Notes under the pieces: model-generated
What the model was told of the DNA's origin: nothing
The model's input: the letters and a program-made list of their open reading frames with translations, nothing else
Databases searched by the model: none
Program-made: the position numbers and the translations under genes
Origin: Legionellaceae bacterium
Lineage (GTDB): Bacteria; Pseudomonadota; Gammaproteobacteria; Legionellales; Legionellaceae
Reading direction: 5' to 3'
Length of the DNA: 33,271 nucleotides
NCBI GenBank assembly: GCA_030695645.1
Contig: JAUYQG010000197.1
Coordinates: forward strand, 1-33,271
Shown here: positions 1 to 7,545 of the stretch, one piece after another
Position numbering within the stretch: position 1 is the first letter of the stretch
How the letters are laid out: every line of letters starts with the position of its first letter

Positions 1-89
1 AGTAGGATCGGGCTTTAAAAAACACGTCATCGATTATTATGTTTTCTATAGAATCATAGATCATTGTTCATCCCCCTGGTTGTTTTATT

Positions 90-119
90 TTGATGAGACC
101 ACTATATTATCACTATAAA
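90..119 (+). promoter_or_regulatory. Possible sigma-70 promoter of the Hpg operon
   Basis: TTGATG at 90-95 and TATAAA at 114-119 are separated by 18 bases and lie about 30 bases upstream of the first gene of the three-gene operon. The match is reasonable but not perfect, and AT-rich DNA gives such matches by chance. Bases 1-89 hold nothing else I can name; whatever gene lies further upstream is outside the window. Confidence 0.35.
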
Positions 120-149
120 AAATGAATCTGCAATGGATGCGAACGACAC

Positions 150-1238
150 ATGAATCCAATCAACTCTAACGACTTTGAAACAGCCGCTCAGCAAAAATTA
201 AATAAACCCATCTACGACTACATTGCTTCCGGCGCTTGTGATGAATACACCCTCAAAAGAAACACCGTGTCATTTGAGCATATCCAAATCATTCCCAGAC
301 TGTTTGGTAGCACCAGCTCGGTTGAAACTGAGATTCAATTATTCGAGCATTCAATATCACAACCAATATTGGTTTCTCCCATGGCATTTCATGGCTTAGT
401 CAATCCATTGGGAGAGATGGCCACGGTTGCTGCTATTAATGAAATTGGGATAGGTATGGCCGTCAGCACCCTGAGTTCGTTTAGCCTCGAGGATGTTGCT
501 GCGGCTGCGACCTGCCCGCTTTGGTTTCAGTTATACATCTATAAAGATCGTACGATAACGCAAGAATTAATTCGACGAGCTGAATTGGCCGGCTATAGCG
601 CATTAGTTGTCACCGCTGATACACCGATTATGGGAAAGCGCGAATGCGATATCCGTAATCAATTCAAATTGCCTGATGGCGTTTCAGCTAAAAATTTAGT
701 GAATCAACAGCTTGATTTAATAAGTAGTGAGAAACAGGGATCCAATATCAAAAATTATACGGATGATTTGTTTGATCGTAGCCTGACCTGGAAAAGTATT
801 GAATGGATTCAGTCGCAAACTAAACTTCCTGTCATTCTTAAAGGTGTCATGCATGAAGATGATGCCATGATCGCGCTCGACTTAAATATTGCAGCAATTA
901 TTGTTTCTAATCATGGCGGAAGACAATTAGATGGCATGCCCGCAACGATTGAAGTATTACCTGATATCGCCAAACGCGTTAATAAGAAAATACCAATCCT
1001 GGTTGATGGTGGTTTTAGACGTGGAACGGATATTTTTAAGGCCATTGCTTTAGGTGCCGATTGTATTATGATTGGAAGACCTGTACTCTGGGCGCTGGCA
1101 TGTAATGGTGTAGACGGTGTAAAAAGTTTATTTGATATTTATCGTACTGAATTAATGGAAACCATGACTTTATGCGGATGCTCAAAAATAGAGGACGTAA
1201 AGATAAATGGGAATAAAATGATGCGATTTATAAAATGA
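150..1238 (+). CDS. hmo: 4-Hydroxymandelate oxidase-like FMN-dependent alpha-hydroxy-acid oxidase
   Basis: A 362-residue member of the FMN-dependent alpha-hydroxy-acid oxidase family (glycolate oxidase, lactate oxidase, mandelate dehydrogenase), which oxidises an alpha-hydroxy acid to an alpha-keto acid. Family residues are visible: Tyr24 in YDYIASGA, Tyr129 in FQLY, Lys231 in ILKG, the catalytic base His255 and Arg258 in SNHGGRQLDG, and the FMN phosphate region DGGFRRGTDIFKA (286-297). There is no signal peptide or membrane anchor, so it should be a soluble cytoplasmic oxidase. The stop codon overlaps the start of the next gene by four bases (ATGA), and that gene is a 4-hydroxymandelate synthase homologue, so the inferred substrate is 4-hydroxymandelate and the product 4-hydroxyphenylglyoxylate. 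On sequence alone the family would also allow lactate or glycolate; the neighbour genes decide. The ribosome binding site is weak. Confidence 0.85.
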   Translation: MNPINSNDFETAAQQKLNKPIYDYIASGACDEYTLKRNTVSFEHIQIIPRLFGSTSSVETEIQLFEHSISQPILVSPMAFHGLVNPLGEMATVAAINEIGIGMAVSTLSSFSLEDVAAAATCPLWFQLYIYKDRTITQELIRRAELAGYSALVVTADTPIMGKRECDIRNQFKLPDGVSAKNLVNQQLDLISSEKQGSNIKNYTDDLFDRSLTWKSIEWIQSQTKLPVILKGVMHEDDAMIALDLNIAAIIVSNHGGRQLDGMPATIEVLPDIAKRVNKKIPILVDGGFRRGTDIFKAIALGADCIMIGRPVLWALACNGVDGVKSLFDIYRTELMETMTLCGCSKIEDVKINGNKMMRFIK

Positions 1239-2299
1239 AAAAAATTGAACATATTGAGCTATATGTAGCAAACCTACCGTTGGCACTTGATTTTTATAAG
1301 CGTACCTTTCAATGTATTCCGTTGGCTTATCTGAACCAAAACGATCGTTCATCCATTCTGATTCAGAACGGATTAATACGATTAATTCTAACGTCGTCCT
1401 CAAATCCTGCGAGCCATATTTCTCAATTCATTCGTTTGCACGGTGATGGCGTAAAAGATATTGCTTTCCTCACGGATAGTGTTTTAGGTCAGTTTGAATT
1501 AGCCATTAGCAACAAAGCAAGGCCCATTCTAAAACCTGCGGTTTATGAAACAAAGACAGGGAAAATACTAACAGCCATGGTGAGTGCATTTGGTGATATC
1601 ACGCATACATTTATCCAGCGAGATACAATAGATAGCATTGCCTTGCCTTTCTTTCATCTTTTTACTGATGTTCCTGACTCAAACCAGTCGATGATGCTTG
1701 GGCATATTGATCATCTCGCCATATGCGTGAACCAGGGCGACTTGGCGTATTGGATCGAACATTATAAAATAGCCTATGGTTTTAATTTGTCACACGAAGA
1801 ATATGTGGTAACAGCAAATAGTGGTATGAATTCCGGTGTGGTCCAGTCACCTGATGGTCTAATCAAGCTCGTTTTTACAGAGCCTGTGTCGGGCATAAAG
1901 CAATCCCAGATTGAAGAATTCCTTACCTGTTTCAGAGGTGAGGGTGTTCAGCATATTGCATTTTCAACGCAGGATATTCTGTCAACAAGCCGGTCATTAC
2001 AGAACGCGGGCATGCACATGTTATCCATTCCTGATGAGTATTATGCAATCCAGAAAAATAAATTCAAACAATGTCATTATGACTTCAATAGTCTGCGCGA
2101 GCACTCCATCCTGGTTGATAAAAATGACACGGGTTTTCTGTACCAGGCATTTTCCAAACCAATGAGTACAAGACCAACTTTGTTTTTTGAAATCATCCAG
2201 CGAGCTGGATGTGATGGATTTGGCAGTAACAATATAAAATATCTATTTCAAGCCATGGAACAGGAGCAACTTAAACGTGAGTCAAATCAATCGGGATGA
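1235..2299 (+). CDS. hmaS: 4-Hydroxymandelate synthase-like non-haem iron dioxygenase
   Basis: A 354-residue, two-domain vicinal-oxygen-chelate protein of the HPPD/HmaS family, which converts 4-hydroxyphenylpyruvate and O2 to 4-hydroxymandelate (HmaS) or homogentisate (HPPD). The complete iron triad is present: His160 (IDHLAIC), His240 (GVQHIAF) and Glu319 (FFEIIQR). Three features favour HmaS. The stretch MNSGVVQS (198-205) matches the MNSxVVQS stretch of actinobacterial HmaS as I remember it. The proline and asparagine that HPPD has in its IPLNE substrate strand are replaced (KLVFTE, 211-216). Ile334 in FGSNNIK stands where HPPD has phenylalanine (GNFK), a position known from mutagenesis to shift HPPD toward mandelate formation. 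HDGV/GDITHTFIQRD-type N-terminal motifs also resemble HmaS. It overlaps the upstream oxidase by 4 bases and the downstream aminotransferase by 23. Residue comparisons are from memory, not an alignment. Confidence 0.85.
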   Translation: MKKIEHIELYVANLPLALDFYKRTFQCIPLAYLNQNDRSSILIQNGLIRLILTSSSNPASHISQFIRLHGDGVKDIAFLTDSVLGQFELAISNKARPILKPAVYETKTGKILTAMVSAFGDITHTFIQRDTIDSIALPFFHLFTDVPDSNQSMMLGHIDHLAICVNQGDLAYWIEHYKIAYGFNLSHEEYVVTANSGMNSGVVQSPDGLIKLVFTEPVSGIKQSQIEEFLTCFRGEGVQHIAFSTQDILSTSRSLQNAGMHMLSIPDEYYAIQKNKFKQCHYDFNSLREHSILVDKNDTGFLYQAFSKPMSTRPTLFFEIIQRAGCDGFGSNNIKYLFQAMEQEQLKRESNQSG

Positions 2300-3485
2300 T
2301 TTTATACTACCATCCTGGGTAAATAAAAACGAACCTTCCACCATGGAAAATCTATTGGCGAGCACGTACAATTCTAGCTTTATTTCATTTGCTTTGGGCT
2401 TGCCAGCGCTTGAATTTTTCCCTATGACTCATTTTCAACAAGCCATACAAGAGATATTGACGTCAGGCTATTCAATTTTGCAATATACGCCCCCACTAGA
2501 CGAGCTTAAAACACGCATTGTTGAGCTGATGACGAAACGTGGTGTTTCATGCACCCCTAATCAAATACTACTGACATCAGGTGCGCAGCAAGGCATTAGC
2601 TTGCTCACTCGATTATTGTTAGAACAGCATAGCATTGTTATTACTGAAGAGCTGGCATACCCGGGTCTGTTGCAGGCATTGATGCCATTTTCACCCGAGA
2701 TTTTGACAGTTCCCACCAATCCAAAAACCGGATTATGCGTTGAAGCAGTAGAAGCCATTCTTAAAAAAGGTATTCGACCTGCTTTTTTATACCTGGTTAC
2801 CGATGGTGGAAATCCGCATGCGGTGAGTTTGAGTTTAGAAAAACGATTGGCATTGGCGGCGATTGCAAATCAATATGGAATGCCCATTATTGAAGATGAT
2901 CCCTATGGTTTTCTATCCTATCAAACACCAATAAATCCCTTAAAGACATATGCTAATGATTGGGTTTTTTATGTCGGGTCGTTTTCAAAAATAGCAGCTC
3001 CTGCCCTACGCGTTGGCTGGATTGTTGCCTCGGAATGCCTCATTCCAAAACTGGCCTCCTTGAAAGAGTGCAGCGATATTAATATGTCAACATTGATGCA
3101 ACATACAGTTAACATCCTATTAAGGGATAAAATAATTGACAATCACATCACAGTACTATGTCAGCACTATTTACAACGCCGAAATCAAATGGTCTCAAGC
3201 CTGACTTCCCATTTTCCTCATGAGGTGACATTTCATGTCCCCGAGAGTGGTGTTTTTCTATGGGTGGATTTTGAAAAAAGCATTAATACCAGTCTGTTGT
3301 TACAAGAGGCGATAAAACATCATGTGGTGTTTATACCCAGCGAGAGCTTCGCCTCCACAAAGCAGATCCAAATTTATAATGGTATGCGTCTTAATTTTTC
3401 GTATGCTAATGAAACAACAATTGAAGAGGGAATCAAGCGACTGGCGTTGTCATTTAAAAAACAGATTCTGTCGAAAATTTATTAG
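2277..3485 (+). CDS. hpgT: 4-Hydroxyphenylglycine aminotransferase-like PLP enzyme
   Basis: A 402-residue fold-type I, class I/II aminotransferase. The PLP lysine is Lys238 in VGSFSK, followed by LRVGW; Asp207/Tyr210 in EDDPYG and Asn179 in DGGNP are the usual cofactor contacts. The common NPTG motif reads NPHA, a small departure. The start is GTG at 2277, inside the end of hmaS, with AGGAG at 2262-2266 ten bases upstream, so translation is probably coupled. In known Hpg pathways HpgT transaminates 4-hydroxyphenylglyoxylate to 4-hydroxyphenylglycine using tyrosine as amino donor, which regenerates 4-hydroxyphenylpyruvate for HmaS. Alone this could be called an aromatic or 2-aminoadipate-type aminotransferase; the operon gives the specific assignment. 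Confidence 0.8.
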   Translation: MSQINRDDFILPSWVNKNEPSTMENLLASTYNSSFISFALGLPALEFFPMTHFQQAIQEILTSGYSILQYTPPLDELKTRIVELMTKRGVSCTPNQILLTSGAQQGISLLTRLLLEQHSIVITEELAYPGLLQALMPFSPEILTVPTNPKTGLCVEAVEAILKKGIRPAFLYLVTDGGNPHAVSLSLEKRLALAAIANQYGMPIIEDDPYGFLSYQTPINPLKTYANDWVFYVGSFSKIAAPALRVGWIVASECLIPKLASLKECSDINMSTLMQHTVNILLRDKIIDNHITVLCQHYLQRRNQMVSSLTSHFPHEVTFHVPESGVFLWVDFEKSINTSLLLQEAIKHHVVFIPSESFASTKQIQIYNGMRLNFSYANETTIEEGIKRLALSFKKQILSKIY

Positions 3486-3493
3486 GAAGTTGA

Positions 3494-3590
3494 GGGTCGG
3501 GGTGAGTAAAATGGCCGGTTCACTCCGACCAAGCACCGGGTAGGCCCCATTTTACGGTCCGTGCCTTTTGGTGGTTGCTCCACACGACCC
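3494..3590. repeat. Structured intergenic element with nested stems
   Basis: Between the convergent hpgT and L,D-transpeptidase genes. An outer pair GGGTCG (3494-3499) / CGACCC (3585-3590) encloses a 9-bp stem GTAAAATGG (3506-3514) / CCATTTTAC (3547-3555), itself enclosing CCGGT (3515-3519) / ACCGG (3535-3539), plus a small stem GTGG (3571-3574) / CCAC (3580-3583). The arrangement resembles a three-way junction. It is more GC-rich than its surroundings, so it may be the relic of an insertion-sequence end rather than an RNA. Function unknown. Confidence 0.4.
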
Positions 3591-3596
3591 GAGCTA

Positions 3597-3621
3597 AGGA
3601 CTTTGACTTTCTCAAAGTCCT
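3597..3621 (-). terminator. Hairpin at the 3' end of the L,D-transpeptidase gene
   Basis: AGGACTTTGA (3597-3606) and TCAAAGTCCT (3612-3621) form a perfect 10-bp stem with a 5-base loop. The stem includes the stop codon of the minus-strand gene that ends at 3612. There is no good T-run on either strand, so it may protect the mRNA 3' end or work weakly as a bidirectional terminator for the convergent genes. Confidence 0.45.
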
Positions 3622-4850
3622 ATCCAACGAATAAACTGCCTAGATGATTTCAACGCAATGGAGCGATTTGATTCAAAAACAACGGTAAAATGTTGCCCTG
3701 GTTGTGAATTTTCTAATGAACTATCATCCGGCTTCATTTCCACTATATTTCCAAGATCAACGATTTTCATTTCCGTTGCATAATAGCCTCGCTCCATTTT
3801 GACATCTGCCTTTACAAAATAAATGGTTTTATCATCATGAGCCACATGAGAGTCCTTATTATCAGCTATTTGCCGAACTTCGACACTGTTTAATGCTACA
3901 TATTCTTTATCATTGATTTGTCGTCTAAGCATACGGGTTAATGGGGCTTTTGTATGAAAAATTCGTTCATAACAATCGGCGGAAATAGCCACAACGCAAC
4001 CATCATTGCTTTTATGGATATCAGCAAACAAAATATTGTCTCGTTGTTCAATTTCATCAATGGATTGATTTGATCCTGTTTCATATTGTGGGGCAGGATG
4101 ATAGTCACATTTAAGAAATTTTGATTTTAAAAACCATCTATCATTCGGATAGTACGCTACGAATAAGGAGTTATCTTTAATAGTATTGATTATAGATGCT
4201 GTCAGATCAGAGGGCACCGCCGGACATCCCCAACTTCGCCCTGCCCGACCATATTTTTTAATGAAATTCTCCGTAACATACCAACCACCATGCATAACGA
4301 CAGCACGTCCATCAGCATTGTCATTAAATCCATAATCTAGTCCGTTTAGTTTTAACGATAATCCATGTCGACCATAATAGGATTTATCAGTTTTATATAC
4401 ACCAATGCTACTCGCCTTGCTATCGTATTTATTTGAAAAATAACTAGAAAGTAATACACCTGATTTAATACCATGAGACACATAGGTATGAAACAATAAT
4501 TTCTGGTCATGTAAATCAAAAACCCAAAGACGTTTTTCATTGCTGGGTAATGAGTAGTCAATAATGGTTAAAATATGTTCTCTATCAATGGAATAATGAG
4601 AGGTACAAGTAACTACCGATAATACTTTATCAATTACGGCAGAATTTAATTGATTAGAATATCTCAGAAGCATAGCTTTGATTTTAAATACGTCATCACT
4701 AATTGTTTTAGGATAGTCATGATTTGAAATGGCAGAGGGGATGATTTCATTTACAAAGAAGCTCATGTCTTGGGCATGAAGATATTGTGATGGATTAAGT
4801 ATCAAACAAACCGATACAACCGTTAATACCAGCCGTGGTTTTATTTTCAT
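3612..4850 (-). CDS. Secreted L,D-transpeptidase-type protein (YkuD_2-like)
   Basis: A 412-residue exported protein. Residues 1-26 are a signal peptide ending AHA-QD. Residues of about 110-230 match the L,D-transpeptidase catalytic-domain family of the YkuD_2 type: HGIKSG (126-131), the conserved VVMHGGW with His187, and GRAGRSWGCP with the catalytic Cys209. Enzymes of this fold attack peptidoglycan stem peptides to make 3-3 cross-links or to attach proteins in the periplasm, although the YkuD_2 branch is poorly characterised. A further region of about 180 residues (230-412) has no domain I recognise and is longer than usual for the family. The gene is monocistronic and convergent with hpgT. 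A 16-bp palindrome lies 16 bp upstream of its start codon. Confidence 0.8.
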   Translation of the reverse strand: MKIKPRLVLTVVSVCLILNPSQYLHAQDMSFFVNEIIPSAISNHDYPKTISDDVFKIKAMLLRYSNQLNSAVIDKVLSVVTCTSHYSIDREHILTIIDYSLPSNEKRLWVFDLHDQKLLFHTYVSHGIKSGVLLSSYFSNKYDSKASSIGVYKTDKSYYGRHGLSLKLNGLDYGFNDNADGRAVVMHGGWYVTENFIKKYGRAGRSWGCPAVPSDLTASIINTIKDNSLFVAYYPNDRWFLKSKFLKCDYHPAPQYETGSNQSIDEIEQRDNILFADIHKSNDGCVVAISADCYERIFHTKAPLTRMLRRQINDKEYVALNSVEVRQIADNKDSHVAHDDKTIYFVKADVKMERGYYATEMKIVDLGNIVEMKPDDSSLENSQPGQHFTVVFESNRSIALKSSRQFIRWIGL

Positions 4851-4866
4851 ATTCTATCCTTATTCT

Positions 4867-4882
4867 ATACTGCGCGCAGTAT
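4867..4882. repeat. Minimal TATACTGCGC-family palindrome
   Basis: Perfect 16-bp palindrome ATACTGCGCGCAGTAT. It equals the two ends of the 48-bp palindrome at 13671-13718 joined directly together, so it looks like an internally deleted copy of the same family. It lies in the 5' region of the minus-strand L,D-transpeptidase gene, between divergent genes. Confidence 0.7.
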
Positions 4883-5050
4883 GCCTGTGTTTTGTTATTT
4901 CCATATCAACAAATATAGCTCAAGTTTAGAATAATTGTTTGACAATAAGGTCATGGTAACGAAAGTCCAATAATTCCCAAGTATTCGTATTTTGAGATAT
5001 GTATTATACTTAACGTGTATTAATCATGATAAATAAGGATGTTTGCCATT

Positions 5051-7285
5051 ATGCAATCTAAACGATTCTTTCGATTGGGCAAGTTTGTGTATCGATTTCG
5101 TGTGGCGATTATCGTTTTTTGGATATTGACAATCATCGCTGCAGTTCCGTTTATTTCGGATGTGATTAGTCCATTTCAATCGACCGGATTTGTTGCTGAG
5201 GGATCAAAAAGCGATGTCGCCGATGACTTTATGAATAAAGAACTAGGTTATGGTCACAATCAGTTTTTGATCATGTACCACAGTGATACGCTGTTAGCCA
5301 CGGAATCTGCCTTTCAACGCAAAGTAAACTATTCGCTTGCCGCTCTGAAAAACCTTCCAGTTGAATACGATCTTATCTTACCCAAAGATAATGAGAAACA
5401 AATCTCCAAAGATAAGCATACGGCATACGTGGTTATTTTATTTAAAACCAACAAAACGCTAAGTCACGAATTAATTGACACGTTTCAATCCGTGATAAAA
5501 AAACCAAAGCAGATGACGATGCAATTGGGAGGTGAACCTATTTTTGTCGAACATATTAATGAACAAACACAACGTGATTTATTTAACGCAGACCTCATTG
5601 CCGTACCCGTCACCATCATCACTTTGTTGCTGATTTTCGGAACAGTCGTTGCGGCACTTGTGCCGATGTGTCTGGGTGGCAGTTGCGCTCTACTGATATT
5701 AACTACGTTATATGGATTAGGACATTTGTTTACTTTATCCATTTTTACTTTGAATATCGCTCTATTGCTTGGTCTGTGCTTAAGTTTGGATTACTCTCTT
5801 TTCATTATTTATCGTTTTCGAGATGAATTAAATCATGATCTTCCGATTGAAGAGATTATTGCCAAGACCATGGCAACGGCGGGCAAAGCTGTCTTTTTTA
5901 GTGGGGTGGCTGTTTTTATTAGCTTAAGCGCGCTTTTGTTTTTCCCAATCAATATATTATTCTCCATTGGTGTCGGTGGGTTGGTTGCCGTATTTGTCGC
6001 TGTGAGCGTTGCATTGACGCTGTTACCAGCTATCTTAGGAGCATTAGGACACAAAATAGACACATGGGCCGTGCGCTCGATAGCACAACAATCCAATGAT
6101 CCCAATGTAAAAAACACTAAAAATCTTTGGTATAAGATTGCTTACAGGGTTGTAAAACGGCCGATATTATTTTCTCTATCCACCCTACTGTTTCTATTTA
6201 TCCTTGGATACACCGTAGTGAATGTGAAGGTTGGTATATCTGATTTCCATGTATTGCCTGATCACTCGGACAATCAACAGTTTTTTGATACGTATAAGGC
6301 TAACTTTAATGAGCAGGAATTAAACCCAATCCAAGTGATTGTAACCGCCAATAAAGGTAATATTTTATCCAAACAACACATTGCCACGTTATATCGTTTT
6401 GTGCATAAACTACAACCTAATCCCTTGATAGACGAGGTCAACAGCATTGTTTCCATTGACAAAACACTAAAAAAATCACAATACCAAGCTCTCTATCATT
6501 TAAAGAAACAAGATCGTGATAAAAACATCCAATTATTATTGAATAGAACAACGCGCTATCATTTTACGGTGATTGATGTGATCAGCAACTATCCACCGGA
6601 TTCAAAACAAACAAAAGAACTCATTAACGAATTGCGTAACATAAAACCAGGTAAAGGACTAACCCTGCAATTAACAGGCATGCCCGTAATTAATATGGAC
6701 GTTCTGGACTGCATTAAGCATATTATACCGTATGCAGCAATTTGGATCATAACGCTGACCTATCTCATCTTGATGGTTCTGTTGCGCTCTTTATTTTTAC
6801 CCTTCAAAGCAATTTTTATGAACATGCTAAGTCTCTGCGCAAGCTACGGTGTTTTGGTTTTTATTTTTCAAGAAGGACACTTTCATGAGTTTCTTCATTT
6901 TAAAACCCAAGGCATGTTGGATGTGAGCTTAATCATCATTATCTTTTGTGCCTTGTTTGGCTTTTCTATGGACTATGAAGTTTTTCTACTTACTCGAATT
7001 CATGAGGCATACAACACCACACACGACAATGAAAAAAGCATTATCTTTGGGATTGTAAAAAGCAGTCGAATTATCACAAGTGCCGCCCTGATCGTAATTG
7101 TTTTATGTGGTTCCTTTATGATTGCTGATGTACTTATGGTGAAGGAATTCGGGCTAGGCGTTGCTGTAGCTATATTTGTAGATGCGTTTGCTATTAGGAT
7201 ACTGTTAGTGCCTGCGACCATGGCCTTGGTAAAAGAGTGGAATTGGTATTTACCTAAATGGTTGGATAAAAAACTACCTTATTAA
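5051..7285 (+). CDS. MMPL/RND-family membrane exporter
   Basis: About 744 residues with the two-fold MMPL layout: one N-terminal helix, a large periplasmic loop, five to six helices, then the same again. The diagnostic membrane Asp-Tyr pairs appear in both halves: LCLSLDYSLFIIYRFRDEL (about residue 245) and GFSMDYEVFLLTRIHE (about 640), which belong to the proton-relay helices of this family. MMPL proteins export lipids, siderophores or other hydrophobic molecules with proton-motive force; the substrate here is unknown. An in-frame ATG also exists at 5039, but AAGGA (5035-5039) overlaps it and is properly spaced for the ATG at 5051, so I chose 5051. It is a single gene with no adaptor or TolC-like partner nearby. 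It lies two genes from the Hpg operon, so a link to export of an Hpg product is only a guess. Confidence 0.85.
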   Translation: MQSKRFFRLGKFVYRFRVAIIVFWILTIIAAVPFISDVISPFQSTGFVAEGSKSDVADDFMNKELGYGHNQFLIMYHSDTLLATESAFQRKVNYSLAALKNLPVEYDLILPKDNEKQISKDKHTAYVVILFKTNKTLSHELIDTFQSVIKKPKQMTMQLGGEPIFVEHINEQTQRDLFNADLIAVPVTIITLLLIFGTVVAALVPMCLGGSCALLILTTLYGLGHLFTLSIFTLNIALLLGLCLSLDYSLFIIYRFRDELNHDLPIEEIIAKTMATAGKAVFFSGVAVFISLSALLFFPINILFSIGVGGLVAVFVAVSVALTLLPAILGALGHKIDTWAVRSIAQQSNDPNVKNTKNLWYKIAYRVVKRPILFSLSTLLFLFILGYTVVNVKVGISDFHVLPDHSDNQQFFDTYKANFNEQELNPIQVIVTANKGNILSKQHIATLYRFVHKLQPNPLIDEVNSIVSIDKTLKKSQYQALYHLKKQDRDKNIQLLLNRTTRYHFTVIDVISNYPPDSKQTKELINELRNIKPGKGLTLQLTGMPVINMDVLDCIKHIIPYAAIWIITLTYLILMVLLRSLFLPFKAIFMNMLSLCASYGVLVFIFQEGHFHEFLHFKTQGMLDVSLIIIIFCALFGFSMDYEVFLLTRIHEAYNTTHDNEKSIIFGIVKSSRIITSAALIVIVLCGSFMIADVLMVKEFGLGVAVAIFVDAFAIRILLVPATMALVKEWNWYLPKWLDKKLPY

Positions 7286-7305
7286 GTTCGAGATCCCTTA
7301 CATTA

Positions 7306-7528
7306 TTGGACTTTGGACAAAACCGCATGCAAAAAGACGCATGCGGTTCTGTCCAAATAATTTTAGATCTGTGATATTTATAAGCTTACAATACGTGACA
7401 CAACCGGCTTTATTTGTAAGAAAATATACATTCAGGATAATTAGTAATTTAATTTAGAATAACAGATCTCAAATTTCTTGGACAGAAAGACATGAGGCCC
7501 TTTTCATGTCTTTTTGTCCAAAGTCCAG
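7306..7528. mobile_element. Paired-hairpin MITE, copy 1
   Basis: A ~222-bp non-coding element with inverted ends TTGGACTTTGGACA (left from 7306, right ending near 7527). Each end is its own hairpin: the left stem carries CGCATGC repeats (7323-7347) and the right stem carries GACATGA/TCATGTC (7488-7510). AGATCT/CAGATC motifs border the interior. TACATTA flanks the element on both sides (7299-7305 and 7529-7535), which looks like a target-site duplication. Copies occur at 8710-8931 (opposite orientation), 24650-24946 (interrupted) and 32091-32200 (partial). It fills most of the 260 bp between two convergent genes and may also serve as a bidirectional terminator. Confidence 0.75.
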
Positions 7529-7545
7529 TACATTATCAACACCCT

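Noticed and set aside
1235-2299. Calling this gene HPPD (tyrosine degradation, legiolysin-like)
   Set aside because: The iron site is shared, but the MNSGVVQS stretch, the altered IPLNE strand, Ile334 and the hmo/hpgT neighbours all favour mandelate synthase.
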